Shown here: piece after piece, positions 23,472 through 32,094 of the stretch | Layout of the letters: every line of letters begins with the position of its first letter | How positions within the stretch are numbered: the first letter of the stretch is position 1 | Source of the DNA: Roseivirga sp. | GTDB lineage: Bacteria; Bacteroidota; Bacteroidia; Cytophagales; Cyclobacteriaceae | Reading direction: 5' to 3' | Length of the DNA: 64,000 nucleotides | Assembly: GCA_021404565.1 (NCBI GenBank) | Contig: JAAWWF010000017.1 | Span: 55,758-119,757 of the forward strand | The notes under the pieces: model-generated | What the model was told of the DNA's origin: nothing | Databases searched by the model: none | What the model saw: only the letters and a program-made list of their open reading frames with translations | Position numbers and translations under genes: made by a program

Positions 23472-25886
23472 ATGCTTAAGAATTACTTCAAGGTAGCACT
23501 GCGCAACATCTTCAGGCAAAAAGCCTATGCTTTCATCAACATTTCCGGACTGGCCATTGGGATTTCCTGCTGCTTGCTCATTGTGAGTTATGTGTTGGAT
23601 GAATTGAGTTACGATAATTTTCACCCTGAGGCTGAGCAGACCTACAGAATAGCCCTCGATCGCAAGTTCCCGGACAACCAGTTTATGTATGCCCGTAGCC
23701 CTGTACCCATGGGGCCGACTGTGGCGCGTGAAATACCGGAAGTGACCGCGGCTACCCGTATGTTCAATACGTTTGGGTCGCTTACTTTTCAATATGAGGA
23801 TCGTTATTTTGATGAGCGCAATGTCATCGCGGTTGATTCTAACTTCTTCGATTTTTTTGGTGTGGAATTACTGATGGGCGATTCGGAGAAAGTACTGAAT
23901 GATCCCAACTCACTCATCATCACCGAGGAAATGGCTACAAAATACTTCGGCAATGAGGAGCCATTGGGCAAGCAACTCGAAATTCAGAACATCGGGCAAA
24001 TGATGGTGCGGGGCGTAGTCAAATCGATGCCCTCCAATGCACATTTTCATTTCGATTTTCTTTTTTCGCTCAATACCATACCGGGTTTGTACAACAGTCA
24101 GTTTTGGGGAGCATATAACATTTATAACTATGTAAAAATGGCCCCAGAGTCTGTAACTGAGGTCGAAAGTAAGTTGATGCCGCTACTACAGCGCTATATG
24201 GAACCTCAGATTCAGAGCGTACTGGGTATCAGCTGGAAGCAATATGAGGAAGCAGGCAATGCTCATCGCTACTTCTTTCAGCCGATAGGAGATATTCACT
24301 TGCATTCAGCTTTGCAGTGGGAACTGGAGCCCAATGGTAGTTTGTCTACCGTCTATCTCTTTACAGGTATTTCGGCCTTTATCCTGCTCATAGCCTGTAT
24401 CAACTTTATCAACCTGAGCACGGCCCGGTCTGCCAACAGGGCCAAAGAAGTAGGGATGCGCAAAGTGCTTGGCGCTATCAAGGGCCAGCTGATGATTCAG
24501 TTTTTGACAGAGTCGGTATTGATGTGTCTGCTTGCCCTGGTATTGGCGATGGGACTCACCGCCCTGATCCTGCCTTTTTTCAACGAGCTTTCCGGTAAGT
24601 TTATCACTATAAGTAGCTTTCTAAGTCCTGCTATGCTCGCGATACTCTTATCATTTACGCTCACTTTAGGCATTGTATCGGGTCTTTATCCTGCTTTTTT
24701 CCTTTCCGCTTTTAAACCTGTAATGGTATTGAAGGGCAAGCTTAAAGGGGGAGCCAAAAACTCCTGGTTGCGGAATGGCCTGGTAATCTTTCAGTTTGCG
24801 GTTTCTATCGTCCTGGTGATTGGTACCATGGTCATTTATCAGCAGCTACAGTTTTTGAATGATAAGTCGCTGGGTTTTGACAAAGATCAGCTGGTGGTTG
24901 TTGAACGAGCAGGGTTACTTGCCAACCAAAGTACCACTTTCAAGAATGCACTTCTGCAAAACCCGGATGTGCTGGATGTTACGGGCATGAATAGTATTCC
25001 CGGCAGGCAAATTACCGGAGGCACATTTACTGATGTGACCGGAGATGCAAGCGATCGTTTTTTGATGCCCAACCTGACAGGGGATTATGATTTGATTGCG
25101 ACCATGGGATTGGAAATGGTAGAAGGCCGTGCCTTCGATCCGGAAATTGTGACTGATTCTACCGCGGTTATTATCAATGAAGCTGCAGCACGCACTTTTA
25201 AGTGGCAAGATCCTATTGGAAAACAGCTGCAACCCATCAACGGCCCTATATTTCAGGTAATTGGTGTGGTAAAAGATTTCCATTATGAATCCCTGCATCA
25301 GGAGATCAGGCCCCTGGCTCTTTTTGCTCGTAATCTGGACGCTCAGCCTGCCAACCTGATGGTGGTCAAGCTGAATACACAGAACCTGTCGGAAACCCTG
25401 AGATTCCTGGACGATCAATGGGCTGCCTTTGTACCCGAGCGTGCACTGGCCTATCGTTTTGTCAATGAAGAGTTCGGAGCCTTGTATGCGGCTGAGCAGC
25501 GAAGCGGCAAGATATTTACTGCCTTTTCTACCCTGGCCATATTCATCGCCTGCCTTGGAGCCTTTGGGTTGGCGGCTTTTCTGGCCACACAACGGATCAA
25601 AGAGATTGGGGTGCGCAAAGTGCTGGGGGCCTCAACTTTTGGCATCGTAAGTCTGCTTTCAAAAGATTTTGTCAAGCTCATCCTTATCGCCAACCTGGTG
25701 GGCTGGCCACTGGCTTACCTGGGTATGCAGCGTTGGCTGGAGAGCTTCGCTTATGCAGTGGGTGTCAACTGGCTCACCTTCATATTGGTGGCAGTCGGCT
25801 CCATCGCCATTGCCCTGATCACCGTGTCTTATCATAGTATCAGAGCTGCTCTCAACAACCCGGCCGATACTTTACACCACGATTAA
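23472..25886 (+). CDS. FtsX/MacB-type ABC permease
   Basis: The 804-residue protein has two MacB/FtsX halves but no prefix domain. A first membrane helix lies near 21-42 (FINISGLAIGISCCLLIVSY), FtsX helices near 285-425, a second anchor near 440-460 and FtsX helices near 680-795. The coupling motifs KEVGMRKVLGA and KEIGVRKVLGA are intact. It aligns by eye with the permease at 18248 over its whole length beyond the prefix, so the two are paralogues. It has no partner ATPase nearby. Candidate partners are the MacB-type ATPase at 55386 or others outside the window. MacB-type proteins push periplasmic substrates through TolC or act mechanically on envelope proteins. Confidence 0.88.
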   Translation: MLKNYFKVALRNIFRQKAYAFINISGLAIGISCCLLIVSYVLDELSYDNFHPEAEQTYRIALDRKFPDNQFMYARSPVPMGPTVAREIPEVTAATRMFNTFGSLTFQYEDRYFDERNVIAVDSNFFDFFGVELLMGDSEKVLNDPNSLIITEEMATKYFGNEEPLGKQLEIQNIGQMMVRGVVKSMPSNAHFHFDFLFSLNTIPGLYNSQFWGAYNIYNYVKMAPESVTEVESKLMPLLQRYMEPQIQSVLGISWKQYEEAGNAHRYFFQPIGDIHLHSALQWELEPNGSLSTVYLFTGISAFILLIACINFINLSTARSANRAKEVGMRKVLGAIKGQLMIQFLTESVLMCLLALVLAMGLTALILPFFNELSGKFITISSFLSPAMLAILLSFTLTLGIVSGLYPAFFLSAFKPVMVLKGKLKGGAKNSWLRNGLVIFQFAVSIVLVIGTMVIYQQLQFLNDKSLGFDKDQLVVVERAGLLANQSTTFKNALLQNPDVLDVTGMNSIPGRQITGGTFTDVTGDASDRFLMPNLTGDYDLIATMGLEMVEGRAFDPEIVTDSTAVIINEAAARTFKWQDPIGKQLQPINGPIFQVIGVVKDFHYESLHQEIRPLALFARNLDAQPANLMVVKLNTQNLSETLRFLDDQWAAFVPERALAYRFVNEEFGALYAAEQRSGKIFTAFSTLAIFIACLGAFGLAAFLATQRIKEIGVRKVLGASTFGIVSLLSKDFVKLILIANLVGWPLAYLGMQRWLESFAYAVGVNWLTFILVAVGSIAIALITVSYHSIRAALNNPADTLHHD

Positions 25887-25910
25887 GAAAATTAATTCGG
25901 TTGCATAAGG

Positions 25911-25932
25911 GATGACTATTACGAACAGTCAT
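25911..25932 (+). other. Inverted repeat after the second permease gene
   Basis: GATGACT (25911-25917) and AGTCATC (25926-25932) form a 7 bp hairpin between the permease stop and the main terminator. It may stabilise the 3' end of the message. Confidence 0.4.
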
Positions 25933-25939
25933 CTCTGAT

Positions 25940-25976
25940 CCCGGGGTTATCTATGATGGCTCCGGGTGTTTTTTTA
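25940..25976 (+). terminator. Terminator after the second permease gene
   Basis: CCCGG (25940-25944) pairs with CCGGG (25962-25966), followed by TGTTTTTTTAT. The stem is short but GC-only and is followed by a good T-run. Confidence 0.6.
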
Positions 25977-26082
25977 TGCCCTTGTTGATAATGCATTCAT
26001 CGGGCAACATTCGGTTTCAGGCATTTTCATTGATACGAAGTATTATTTTTCTCGTCTTATGAATAGTAGTAACTTTTAATCG

Positions 26083-26760
26083 ATGAGAAGTAGCAGAAAC
26101 GACAGGCGCTTTAGTTGGGGTGCATCAGTAAGAGAGCTCATTTTGATTACCCTGGGCATTTATCTTGCCTTTGCGCTTAACAATTGGGGTGAAAGCAGAA
26201 AGGAAGGGAAGCTGGAAGCTTTTTATCTAGGAAACCTGCAGACCGATGTAGATCGCAACATTGTTCAATTGGAACGGCACCTGAGATTGGATTCTTCTCA
26301 GCTTTCAGGTGCCAGAACACTGGATGGACTATTGGCTCAGGGAAGGAGAGCAGACAGAGATAGCCTCAGAAATTACCTGAACTCTTTCAATACCAACCCA
26401 AGATTCAGGATGAATAATTACAGCTATCAATCACTTTTGCAGTCAGGTGACTACAGAATTATTACCAGCGATAGCCTCAGAAATCAGCTCGACCATTTCT
26501 TTCTCGAGCTATTGGAAGGCGTGATCACAACAGAAAGTTATTATCTCAACCGGCTTGATGAGCACTATTATCCTGTCAAAGAGAGTGTATATGTAGCTCG
26601 CAGTGACGAGTTTATCAATATAGACAGGCTCTTTGATCCTGTTTTCAAAGATAACGTATACACGCTGCCTGCTTATATCCTACAGGAAATGAGACACCTC
26701 AAGGTCACCCTGGATGCAGCCTACGCTCTAAAAGATCATATTCAGCAGCAATTGAAATAG
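26083..26760 (+). CDS. DUF6090-like single-pass membrane protein
   Basis: The 225-residue protein has one membrane helix near residues 17-33 (ELILITLGIYLAFALNNW), directly followed by GESRKEGKLEAFYLGNLQTD, and a helical soluble domain with TTESYYLNRLDEHYYP. The helix-NNW-xx-RK-x-K-LE-x-YL pattern is that of the DUF6090 family of Bacteroidota, of unknown function. The soluble domain is probably periplasmic. It is a single gene between a terminator and a MerR gene and has no visible partner. Confidence 0.65.
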   Translation: MRSSRNDRRFSWGASVRELILITLGIYLAFALNNWGESRKEGKLEAFYLGNLQTDVDRNIVQLERHLRLDSSQLSGARTLDGLLAQGRRADRDSLRNYLNSFNTNPRFRMNNYSYQSLLQSGDYRIITSDSLRNQLDHFFLELLEGVITTESYYLNRLDEHYYPVKESVYVARSDEFINIDRLFDPVFKDNVYTLPAYILQEMRHLKVTLDAAYALKDHIQQQLK

Positions 26761-26829
26761 GTTTTACAGGCCCAAACCGTACATAAGAGAAGAATTTTCA
26801 GTATTCTCTTAACTTTTTCAGATTTTTAC

Positions 26830-26862
26830 TTGACTCTAACCTTACGTCATACCCTTTCTTTG
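26830..26862 (+). promoter_or_regulatory. MerR-type promoter/operator
   Basis: TTGAC (26830-26834) and TTTCTTTG (26855-26862) are separated by about 20 bp, and between them TGAC (26831-26834) and GTCA (26846-26849) form an inverted repeat. A stretched spacer with a dyad between the boxes is the usual MerR-family arrangement. The site lies 18 bp before the MerR gene and suggests autoregulation. Confidence 0.5.
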
Positions 26863-26880
26863 AGGTCATAGTGAAAAACA

Positions 26881-27651
26881 ATGGCTAAGTACTCAGTAAA
26901 ACAGCTTTCAGAATTAGCAGGAGTGAGCATTCGCACCCTTCATCATTATGACGAAATCGGATTGCTAAAGCCTGCCGAAAGAGCCGAATCGCGCTATCGG
27001 TATTATGGTCGGGAGCAGCTTTATCGATTACAGCAAATACTTTTCTACCGTGAACTTGATTATCCGCTCATAGAAATCAAAGCTGTGCTTGATGATACTG
27101 AATTTGACCTGAAAGAATCGCTCTTGTCTCATAAGGCAAAGCTTCTTAATCGTGCTGACCGGGTGAAGCAATTGTTGGAAACTATAGATAAAACTATTGT
27201 TCAACTCGAAAATGAATCAACAATGATTTCAGACAAAGAAATGTACGAAGGGTTCTCTGCAACAGAAGTGGAGAAAATGCGAAACGAAGCCATCGAAACC
27301 TGGGGAGAAGATCAGGTAAAAGGTGCGGAGCAGAAAATCAAGGACATGGGTAAAGACCAATGGGCGAAGGTTCAGGCGAATGGGGATGACATTTGTACCC
27401 GATTAAGCAATATGATGGATCAATCTCCCTCAGACCTGACCGTGCAACAGGAAGTGGCCAATTACCATAAGCATTTATGTACTTTCTATCAGGTAGACAG
27501 AGAGCGATACAGTGCCCTTGGCCATATGTATGTAGCGGACGAGCGCTTTACTACCCACTATGATAAGTTCAAACCGGGTCTGGCAGTGTTCCTGAATCAG
27601 GCCATCCAGGTATTTTGTGACAATGGTATGGAAGTAAAGGAACCGTCTTAA
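26881..27651 (+). CDS. MerR-family regulator with TipAS ligand-binding domain
   Basis: The 256-residue protein has a MerR helix-turn-helix (residues about 3-72; YSVKQLSELAGVSIRTLHHYDEIGLL, RYRYYGREQLYRLQQILFYRELD), a coiled-coil linker (about 78-112) and a C-terminal TipAS domain (about 135-250; MYEGFSATEVEKMRNEAIETWG, YHKHLCTFYQVDRERYSALGHMYVAD, FLNQAIQVFCDN). TipA of Streptomyces binds thiopeptide antibiotics and other hydrophobic drugs through this fold, so this protein is a probable small-molecule sensor. No obvious efflux target is adjacent; the upstream operator suggests it controls itself and perhaps unlinked genes. Confidence 0.92.
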   Translation: MAKYSVKQLSELAGVSIRTLHHYDEIGLLKPAERAESRYRYYGREQLYRLQQILFYRELDYPLIEIKAVLDDTEFDLKESLLSHKAKLLNRADRVKQLLETIDKTIVQLENESTMISDKEMYEGFSATEVEKMRNEAIETWGEDQVKGAEQKIKDMGKDQWAKVQANGDDICTRLSNMMDQSPSDLTVQQEVANYHKHLCTFYQVDRERYSALGHMYVADERFTTHYDKFKPGLAVFLNQAIQVFCDNGMEVKEPS

Positions 27652-27666
27652 TCCTAAAATCTGAGA

Positions 27667-28389
27667 CTACTCAAAAAGCCGGTTCACATTCATTTTATAC
27701 ACCTGACCAATAGGGATTTCGTGGTCATTGATTTTGATCCGATTTCCCTCTATCAGGTTGATTCGCTCTACCGAGATAATAAATGATTTGTGAACTCTGA
27801 TGAACTCTTGAGAGGGCAGCAGCTGCTCAAAAGTTGAGAGTTTTTCGTGTGTTACGATCATCTCGTTTTCCAGATATACCTTGGCATAGTTGCCAAAAGC
27901 CTCCACAAAGAGGATATCAGAAAAGGCTACCTGATGATGTTTTTTGTCTCCTTTAAGAAAGAGCCTTTGCTTCCCTGCAGGGGCAGGGGGGTGTAAGGCC
28001 ACAGGCGCAACCTGTGGAATAGGCGTAGGAGCAGATGCCCCCAAACCCACCGCCTTGTTAATTGCTTTTACAAATCGTTCAAAGCTGAAGGGTTTTAACA
28101 GGTAGTCGGAGACATTTAGCTCATATCCTTCCAAGGCAAATTCTTTATAAGCTGTAGTGACAATGACCTTGGGTGGATTGGCCAGTGTTTTCAGAAAATC
28201 GAAGCCCTTCAGCTTCGGCATATTAATGTCCAGAAACATCAGGTCTACCGATTCCTTACTCAGAAATTGCATGGCCTCCAGGGCATCATAGCAGTCACCG
28301 GCATGCTCCAGGTGGGGCAGGTCATTGCAGTAGCGCTCTATTATTCTGTGAGCGATAGGTTCATCATCTACTATCAGGTAACGTGTCAT
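27667..28389 (-). CDS. LytTR-type response regulator
   Basis: The 240-residue protein has a receiver domain (residues about 3-115; D8-D9, phospho-acceptor D54 in FLDINMP, TTAYKE, K of LLKPFSF), a Pro/Ala-rich linker (APTPIPQVAPVALHPPAPAG) and a LytTR DNA-binding domain (about 145-240; DILFVEAFGNYAKVYLEN, FIRVHKSFIISVERINLIEG). It is the output partner of the LytS-like kinase whose gene overlaps its start by 4 bp (ATGA). LytTR regulators in Bacteroidota often control envelope or social traits; the target is not visible here. Confidence 0.92.
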   Translation of the reverse strand: MTRYLIVDDEPIAHRIIERYCNDLPHLEHAGDCYDALEAMQFLSKESVDLMFLDINMPKLKGFDFLKTLANPPKVIVTTAYKEFALEGYELNVSDYLLKPFSFERFVKAINKAVGLGASAPTPIPQVAPVALHPPAPAGKQRLFLKGDKKHHQVAFSDILFVEAFGNYAKVYLENEMIVTHEKLSTFEQLLPSQEFIRVHKSFIISVERINLIEGNRIKINDHEIPIGQVYKMNVNRLFE

Positions 28390-29165
28390 TGGGTATATAT
28401 CTGAAGCTGGGCCTGGTACACATCTTCTTTCATAGATAAAGATAGACTATGTTTTTCAGGGTATATCAGTTCCAGGCGTCTTTTCAAATTATCTAAGCCT
28501 ATACCAGGCTGCTCGCTCTGCTCGGCAGGATCAAAGTTATTTTTTATAGCAAAAGCCACCTGTCCCTTTCCTGCAATCAGACTGATATGGATATAGGCAT
28601 CACGGGTGAGGCTTTCCACGCCATGCTTGAAAGCGTTTTCCAACAGGATAATAAAGAGGAGAGGGGTCACCTGAAGGTCCTCGTCCAGAATCTGGTGATT
28701 AAACTGAATGTCCACCTTTTTATGATAGCGCATTTTGTGCAGTTCTATAAAGTTCATAAGGTATTCCAGCTCATCTGCCAGCGGCACCCTGTCCTTCTTG
28801 CCTTCATATATGGTATAGCGCATCATATCCGAAATCTTCAATACTACCTGTGGTGCCAGGTCCGACTTTTCCACCGTAAGCCCGTAGAGGTTATTCAGGG
28901 TGTTGAAGAAAAAGTGAGGGTTTACCTGGCTCTTCAGCATCATCAATTCAGCCTTACCGCGCTCATTTCTTAGCTGACGTATGCTTCTGATCTGTGAGAA
29001 AATCCAGGAGAGGATAAGGTATATTACTATGGCGGCACTTAGCATACCGGAAGGCACCATAAACTCCACCACATCTCTACTGCCAAATACAGTGGCAAAT
29101 ATGAAAAGCACGAAAGCGAGAAGGAAGAGAAACTTCCGCTTATGACGTTTTATAAATGAAAACAT
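28386..29165 (-). CDS. LytS/YehU-type sensor histidine kinase
   Basis: The protein of about 259 residues has two membrane helices (about 12-28 and 40-57), a short linker and a His_kinase domain with LKSQVNPHFFFNTLNNL, whose His (about residue 84) is the phospho-acceptor. An ATPase domain follows with PLLFIILLENAFKHGVES and GIGLDNLKRRLEL. It has almost no extracytoplasmic sensor. I take the ATG at 29165 as start; a TTG two codons earlier is also possible. Its stop overlaps the start of the LytTR regulator by 4 bp, so they are made together. Confidence 0.9.
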   Translation of the reverse strand: MFSFIKRHKRKFLFLLAFVLFIFATVFGSRDVVEFMVPSGMLSAAIVIYLILSWIFSQIRSIRQLRNERGKAELMMLKSQVNPHFFFNTLNNLYGLTVEKSDLAPQVVLKISDMMRYTIYEGKKDRVPLADELEYLMNFIELHKMRYHKKVDIQFNHQILDEDLQVTPLLFIILLENAFKHGVESLTRDAYIHISLIAGKGQVAFAIKNNFDPAEQSEQPGIGLDNLKRRLELIYPEKHSLSLSMKEDVYQAQLQIYTQ

Positions 29166-29368
29166 GCCCAAAGTTACCTACACCAGTCGGTCAACCGAAA
29201 AATCTTGATCAACACTGGTAAAATCGGTTCAAACATAGCCTTTTTTATGGTGAACTCGATTGATCCTGATAATCAGCTTTTGTAAGCGGAAAACCCTGTG
29301 GGCTATCATAATAATTATACAGTCTGTTTTTGCCTGTCTATGTTCGTCCAGTCAACAATTACAACACG

Positions 29369-30334
29369 ATGTTCTGGTCTATCACCAACCTTATTCAGAT
29401 TCCTTCTACCAGCGGTAAGATAGCGCTGGTAGCACTCAACTTATTCCTTTCTGCGCTACAGGTCGATGCGCAGTTGTCAGACTCCTTTTCTGAGGAAGAA
29501 GTTACCGGAGCCCAAAGGCAAATGATTCAAAAATTCACAGGTGTAACGGCCATTCGGGAAGATGTTTACTTACCATCACGCAGCACGGCTGGTGAACGTG
29601 AAGAGGTAGCCGCCTTTCTTTATCAATCTCTGGCTGAGGATGGTCTCTCGCCAGAAAGACATCAATATAAAACCTCCAACAAGCTTCCCATTCTCGATCT
29701 GTTCTTCAATCCTTACAAAGGCACCAATGTCTACACGATAATCCCTGCCACGGTGCCAAGTAAGGAATATGTGCTCTTAGGTGCACATTACGATTCTGAA
29801 CCGGGGAGTCCCGGTGCCAACGATAATGCTACGGGAGTTTCATTGGTCTACCAGGTGGCTCTGCAGCTTAAGAATGCTGAATACAGAGGTCGCAACTTCA
29901 TCATCGTGTTCTTCGATCAGGAAGAGGATGAATTGATTGGTAGCAAGGCCTTTGCCCGGAAAATGCTGAAAGAAGGAAAGCTGATACACTCCGTGCATAC
30001 AGCCGATATGATTGGTTGGGATGCAGACCGTGATGGTGCCATCGAGCTGGAGTACCCCACGAGGGAGCTTAGAAATTTATATGAGAAGGTGGGGGAAAAC
30101 CTCGGTATTCCACTGCATATTACCCAGGTGACCTCTACCGATCATGAGGCCTTTCGCGAGCAGGGATATCCTGCCGTAGGAGTTACCGAAGAATATGTCA
30201 ACGGAGACTCTACACCTCATTACCATAAGGCCTCCGATACGGCCGAAACAGTCGATTTTGATTTTTTATTGAAAGCCACGCGATTCGTATGGTTTGCGAT
30301 GCAGGAGCTGGCTGAATCACCTCAAATCAATTAA
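29369..30334 (+). CDS. M28-family zinc peptidase, secreted
   Basis: The 321-residue protein has an N-terminal hydrophobic export segment (core IALVALNLFLSALQVDAQ) and an M28 aminopeptidase domain with the zinc ligands in order: H and D in LLGAHYDSEPGSPGANDNATG, the catalytic/ligand Glu pair in FFDQEEDELIGS, D in TADMIGWDAD, and H in HYHKASDTAETVD. The family removes N-terminal residues from peptides and acts outside the cytoplasm. The ATG at 29369 is chosen; a TTG at 29330 would give a longer cytoplasmic extension. A small membrane protein gene starts 1 bp after its stop. Confidence 0.88.
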   Translation: MFWSITNLIQIPSTSGKIALVALNLFLSALQVDAQLSDSFSEEEVTGAQRQMIQKFTGVTAIREDVYLPSRSTAGEREEVAAFLYQSLAEDGLSPERHQYKTSNKLPILDLFFNPYKGTNVYTIIPATVPSKEYVLLGAHYDSEPGSPGANDNATGVSLVYQVALQLKNAEYRGRNFIIVFFDQEEDELIGSKAFARKMLKEGKLIHSVHTADMIGWDADRDGAIELEYPTRELRNLYEKVGENLGIPLHITQVTSTDHEAFREQGYPAVGVTEEYVNGDSTPHYHKASDTAETVDFDFLLKATRFVWFAMQELAESPQIN

Positions 30335-30335
30335 T

Positions 30336-30746
30336 ATGAAACGAATAGAAATTCTCAGTATGGCATATCTGTACGTATTGCTCATAAGCTTTATGCCTTT
30401 ACTTATCAAGGGTATGCTTCACGTGCAGGGTGGCAGCTATGTGCCTATGATCATAATTAATTTGCTTGGTTTACCGATTATTTATGGCTTGTACTTTGGC
30501 AAAACCTGGGTGACTTTTTTCATCCGTGTCTGGTCAGTTTGGTTAATGTTGTATGGCATTGTCAGGGTATTGCTACAGGTACTGCTTGAAGTCACCTCTG
30601 CAGGTATTGAGGCCAATATAGCCAACCAGGTCACTTTTGGCTACCTCTGCATGAGCCTGGCTCACTTGATCGTAGGTGCGGTATTGTATCGTTATCTCTA
30701 CTCATGCGTTTGGGTGGCGGATAAAGAGCCAACGCTGGCGGTATAG
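30336..30746 (+). CDS. Small four-helix membrane protein
   Basis: The 136-residue protein is almost entirely membrane-embedded, with helices near residues 4-26, 34-52, 55-80 and 100-125. No motif identifies the family. It starts 1 bp after the M28 peptidase stop, so it is very likely translated from the same message. It might be a membrane partner or simply a passenger. The longer open frame from 30294 runs inside the peptidase gene and is not credible as an N-terminus. Confidence 0.65.
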   Translation: MKRIEILSMAYLYVLLISFMPLLIKGMLHVQGGSYVPMIIINLLGLPIIYGLYFGKTWVTFFIRVWSVWLMLYGIVRVLLQVLLEVTSAGIEANIANQVTFGYLCMSLAHLIVGAVLYRYLYSCVWVADKEPTLAV

Positions 30747-30751
30747 CCATG

Positions 30752-30796
30752 CTTATAAGACAAAGGAAGACTTGTGAGTTTCTTTTGTCTTATAAG
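30752..30796. terminator. Long inverted repeat between convergent genes
   Basis: CTTATAAGACAAA (30752-30764) and TTTGTCTTATAAG (30784-30796) are perfect 13 bp arms around a 19 bp loop, lying between two convergent genes. It is probably a bidirectional transcription terminator, although its AT-rich arms lack a clear T-run. Confidence 0.55.
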
Positions 30797-30827
30797 GTAT
30801 TTCATAATGGGAATTTGTGAGCTTTCC

Positions 30828-31226
30828 CTAGTCCTTTCCTGAGATATTTCCCTGGGCAATTCCTTTAATCAAGCCTACCAGGCCGATGATAAATAAGATA
30901 GGTGGATAATAGTAAATGTAGCCCGCCTGCCAGCCAAGAACGAACCATACAGCTGCGATAACCATCATCGCTATTCCTCCCAAAACACCCTTCTGAAGAC
31001 CTTTCTTCTCAGGTTCGAAAAAACCTCCACCTGAATCATCAGCTTGTTCCTCGGCTTGCTTTCTGTTCTTGTAGTATTCTATCTGCTTTTCATCAGCTTG
31101 AAAGTCAGGACATTCGTTTTCAAATGCCGGTTTGGCATCAGTGAGGCCACAGACAATACCGGTAGCCTGGTCCATCTTTCTGTTAGTACAGATTTTACAG
31201 TAGTGCAGTCTTTCTTCTAAGGTCAT
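30828..31226 (-). CDS. Small membrane protein with N-terminal cysteine cluster
   Basis: The 132-residue protein starts with a Cys-rich region (LHYCKICTNRK, GIVCGLTDAKPAFENECPDF) that looks like a small zinc-binding knuckle of four cysteines. A polar linker follows (residues about 50-80), then two membrane helices (about 80-98 and 105-122). Similar proteins of unknown function are, to my knowledge, common in Bacteroidota. The cysteine part would face the cytoplasm. It is a single gene. The 178 bp upstream (31227-31404) contain two small hairpins (TCAGGCG/CGCCTGA at 31256-31281) and no gene. Confidence 0.7.
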   Translation of the reverse strand: MTLEERLHYCKICTNRKMDQATGIVCGLTDAKPAFENECPDFQADEKQIEYYKNRKQAEEQADDSGGGFFEPEKKGLQKGVLGGIAMMVIAAVWFVLGWQAGYIYYYPPILFIIGLVGLIKGIAQGNISGKD

Positions 31227-31404
31227 GAGTCGGTTGATTCAGTAATTAAAAAGTATCAGGCGCGCAGTGAGGAGCCGCCTGAATTAGTCAATTCAAATTG
31301 TGATAAGTCAACTGTATGAGCAAGAGTGAATTAGAATATCCGATAAGGGCGGGTTGTAGCAGAACAAGGGCTGGTTCTATACCGACAAGATCAATTTGAG
31401 AGGT

Positions 31405-31910
31405 TTATTGAAGCCCTGATTCGTACAAAACGAAGTTCTCCTGGTCGAAACAAACGAAGGTAACCTCTTCAATCGATTTGCTTTCAAAGTGCGTTACTGT
31501 TTCAATCGCTATGGTTGAGGCAATGTCTTTTGGAAAGCGGTAGATGCCTGTACTGATATTAGGAAAGGCTACAGTCTTGCATTGATGCTTCACGGCCAGA
31601 GTCAGGCTGTTAAAATAACATTCTCGCAATAACTCAGTTTCATTAGACTTTCCTCCGTTCCAAACAGGACCAACAGTATGGATGACATAGGACGTTTTTA
31701 ATCTGCCACCTGTGGTAATGACAGCCTGACCCACGGCACAGCCTCCCTGCCGGTTTCGAATGGCCGACAGGCCTCCAGAATCTCAGGTCCGCCAGCACGG
31801 TGAATAGCGCCATCTACACCGCCCCCGCCCAGCAAGCTGGTGTTAGCAGCGTTTACAATGGCATCTGCGGTCACTTTTGTAATATCACCTTGTATTAGCT
31901 TGACTTTCAT
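31405..31910 (-). pseudogene. Macrodomain (O-acetyl-ADP-ribose deacetylase type), frameshifted
   Basis: Two overlapping frames together make one macrodomain. The first (from ATG 31910) gives [40 protein letters not shown] and GPEILEACR. The second (to the stop at 31405) gives [32 protein letters not shown] and FPNISTGIYRFP. The switch falls at about 31762-31766, where TGTCGGCCATTCGA should read one base longer (for instance CGGGCC) to stay in frame, a single-base deletion in a short G/C run. All ADP-ribose-binding motifs ([27 protein letters not shown]) are intact on either side. Family members remove ADP-ribose or O-acetyl-ADP-ribose. It is either a recent pseudogene or a sequencing error. 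Confidence 0.8.
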
Positions 31911-32021
31911 GATGTTGCTTATCTCACTTTTCAGAGTACTGAATTTTCAAGTTGAGAAAAAAAGCGGGAAATATTGACCAAAATAAAATTTGCCGCACAA
32001 TAAAAACTAGTTCTATAGTTA

Positions 32022-32053
32022 TTGATGTAGGCTTACGGATTTTTTTATCTTTA
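32022..32053 (+). promoter_or_regulatory. Candidate promoter of the alpha-2-macroglobulin gene
   Basis: TTG (32022-32024), a 21 bp spacer and TATCTTTA (32046-32053) fit the Bacteroidota promoter with one mismatch. The predicted start is about 35 nt upstream of the ATG at 32095. Confidence 0.55.
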
Positions 32054-32094
32054 GTAAGTCATACCTGATCGTTCAATCCTAAGTAGTATTCGTT

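Noticed and set aside
24915..25592. 225-codon frame antisense to the second permease
   Set aside because: Shadow of a well-supported gene; no domain-like features.
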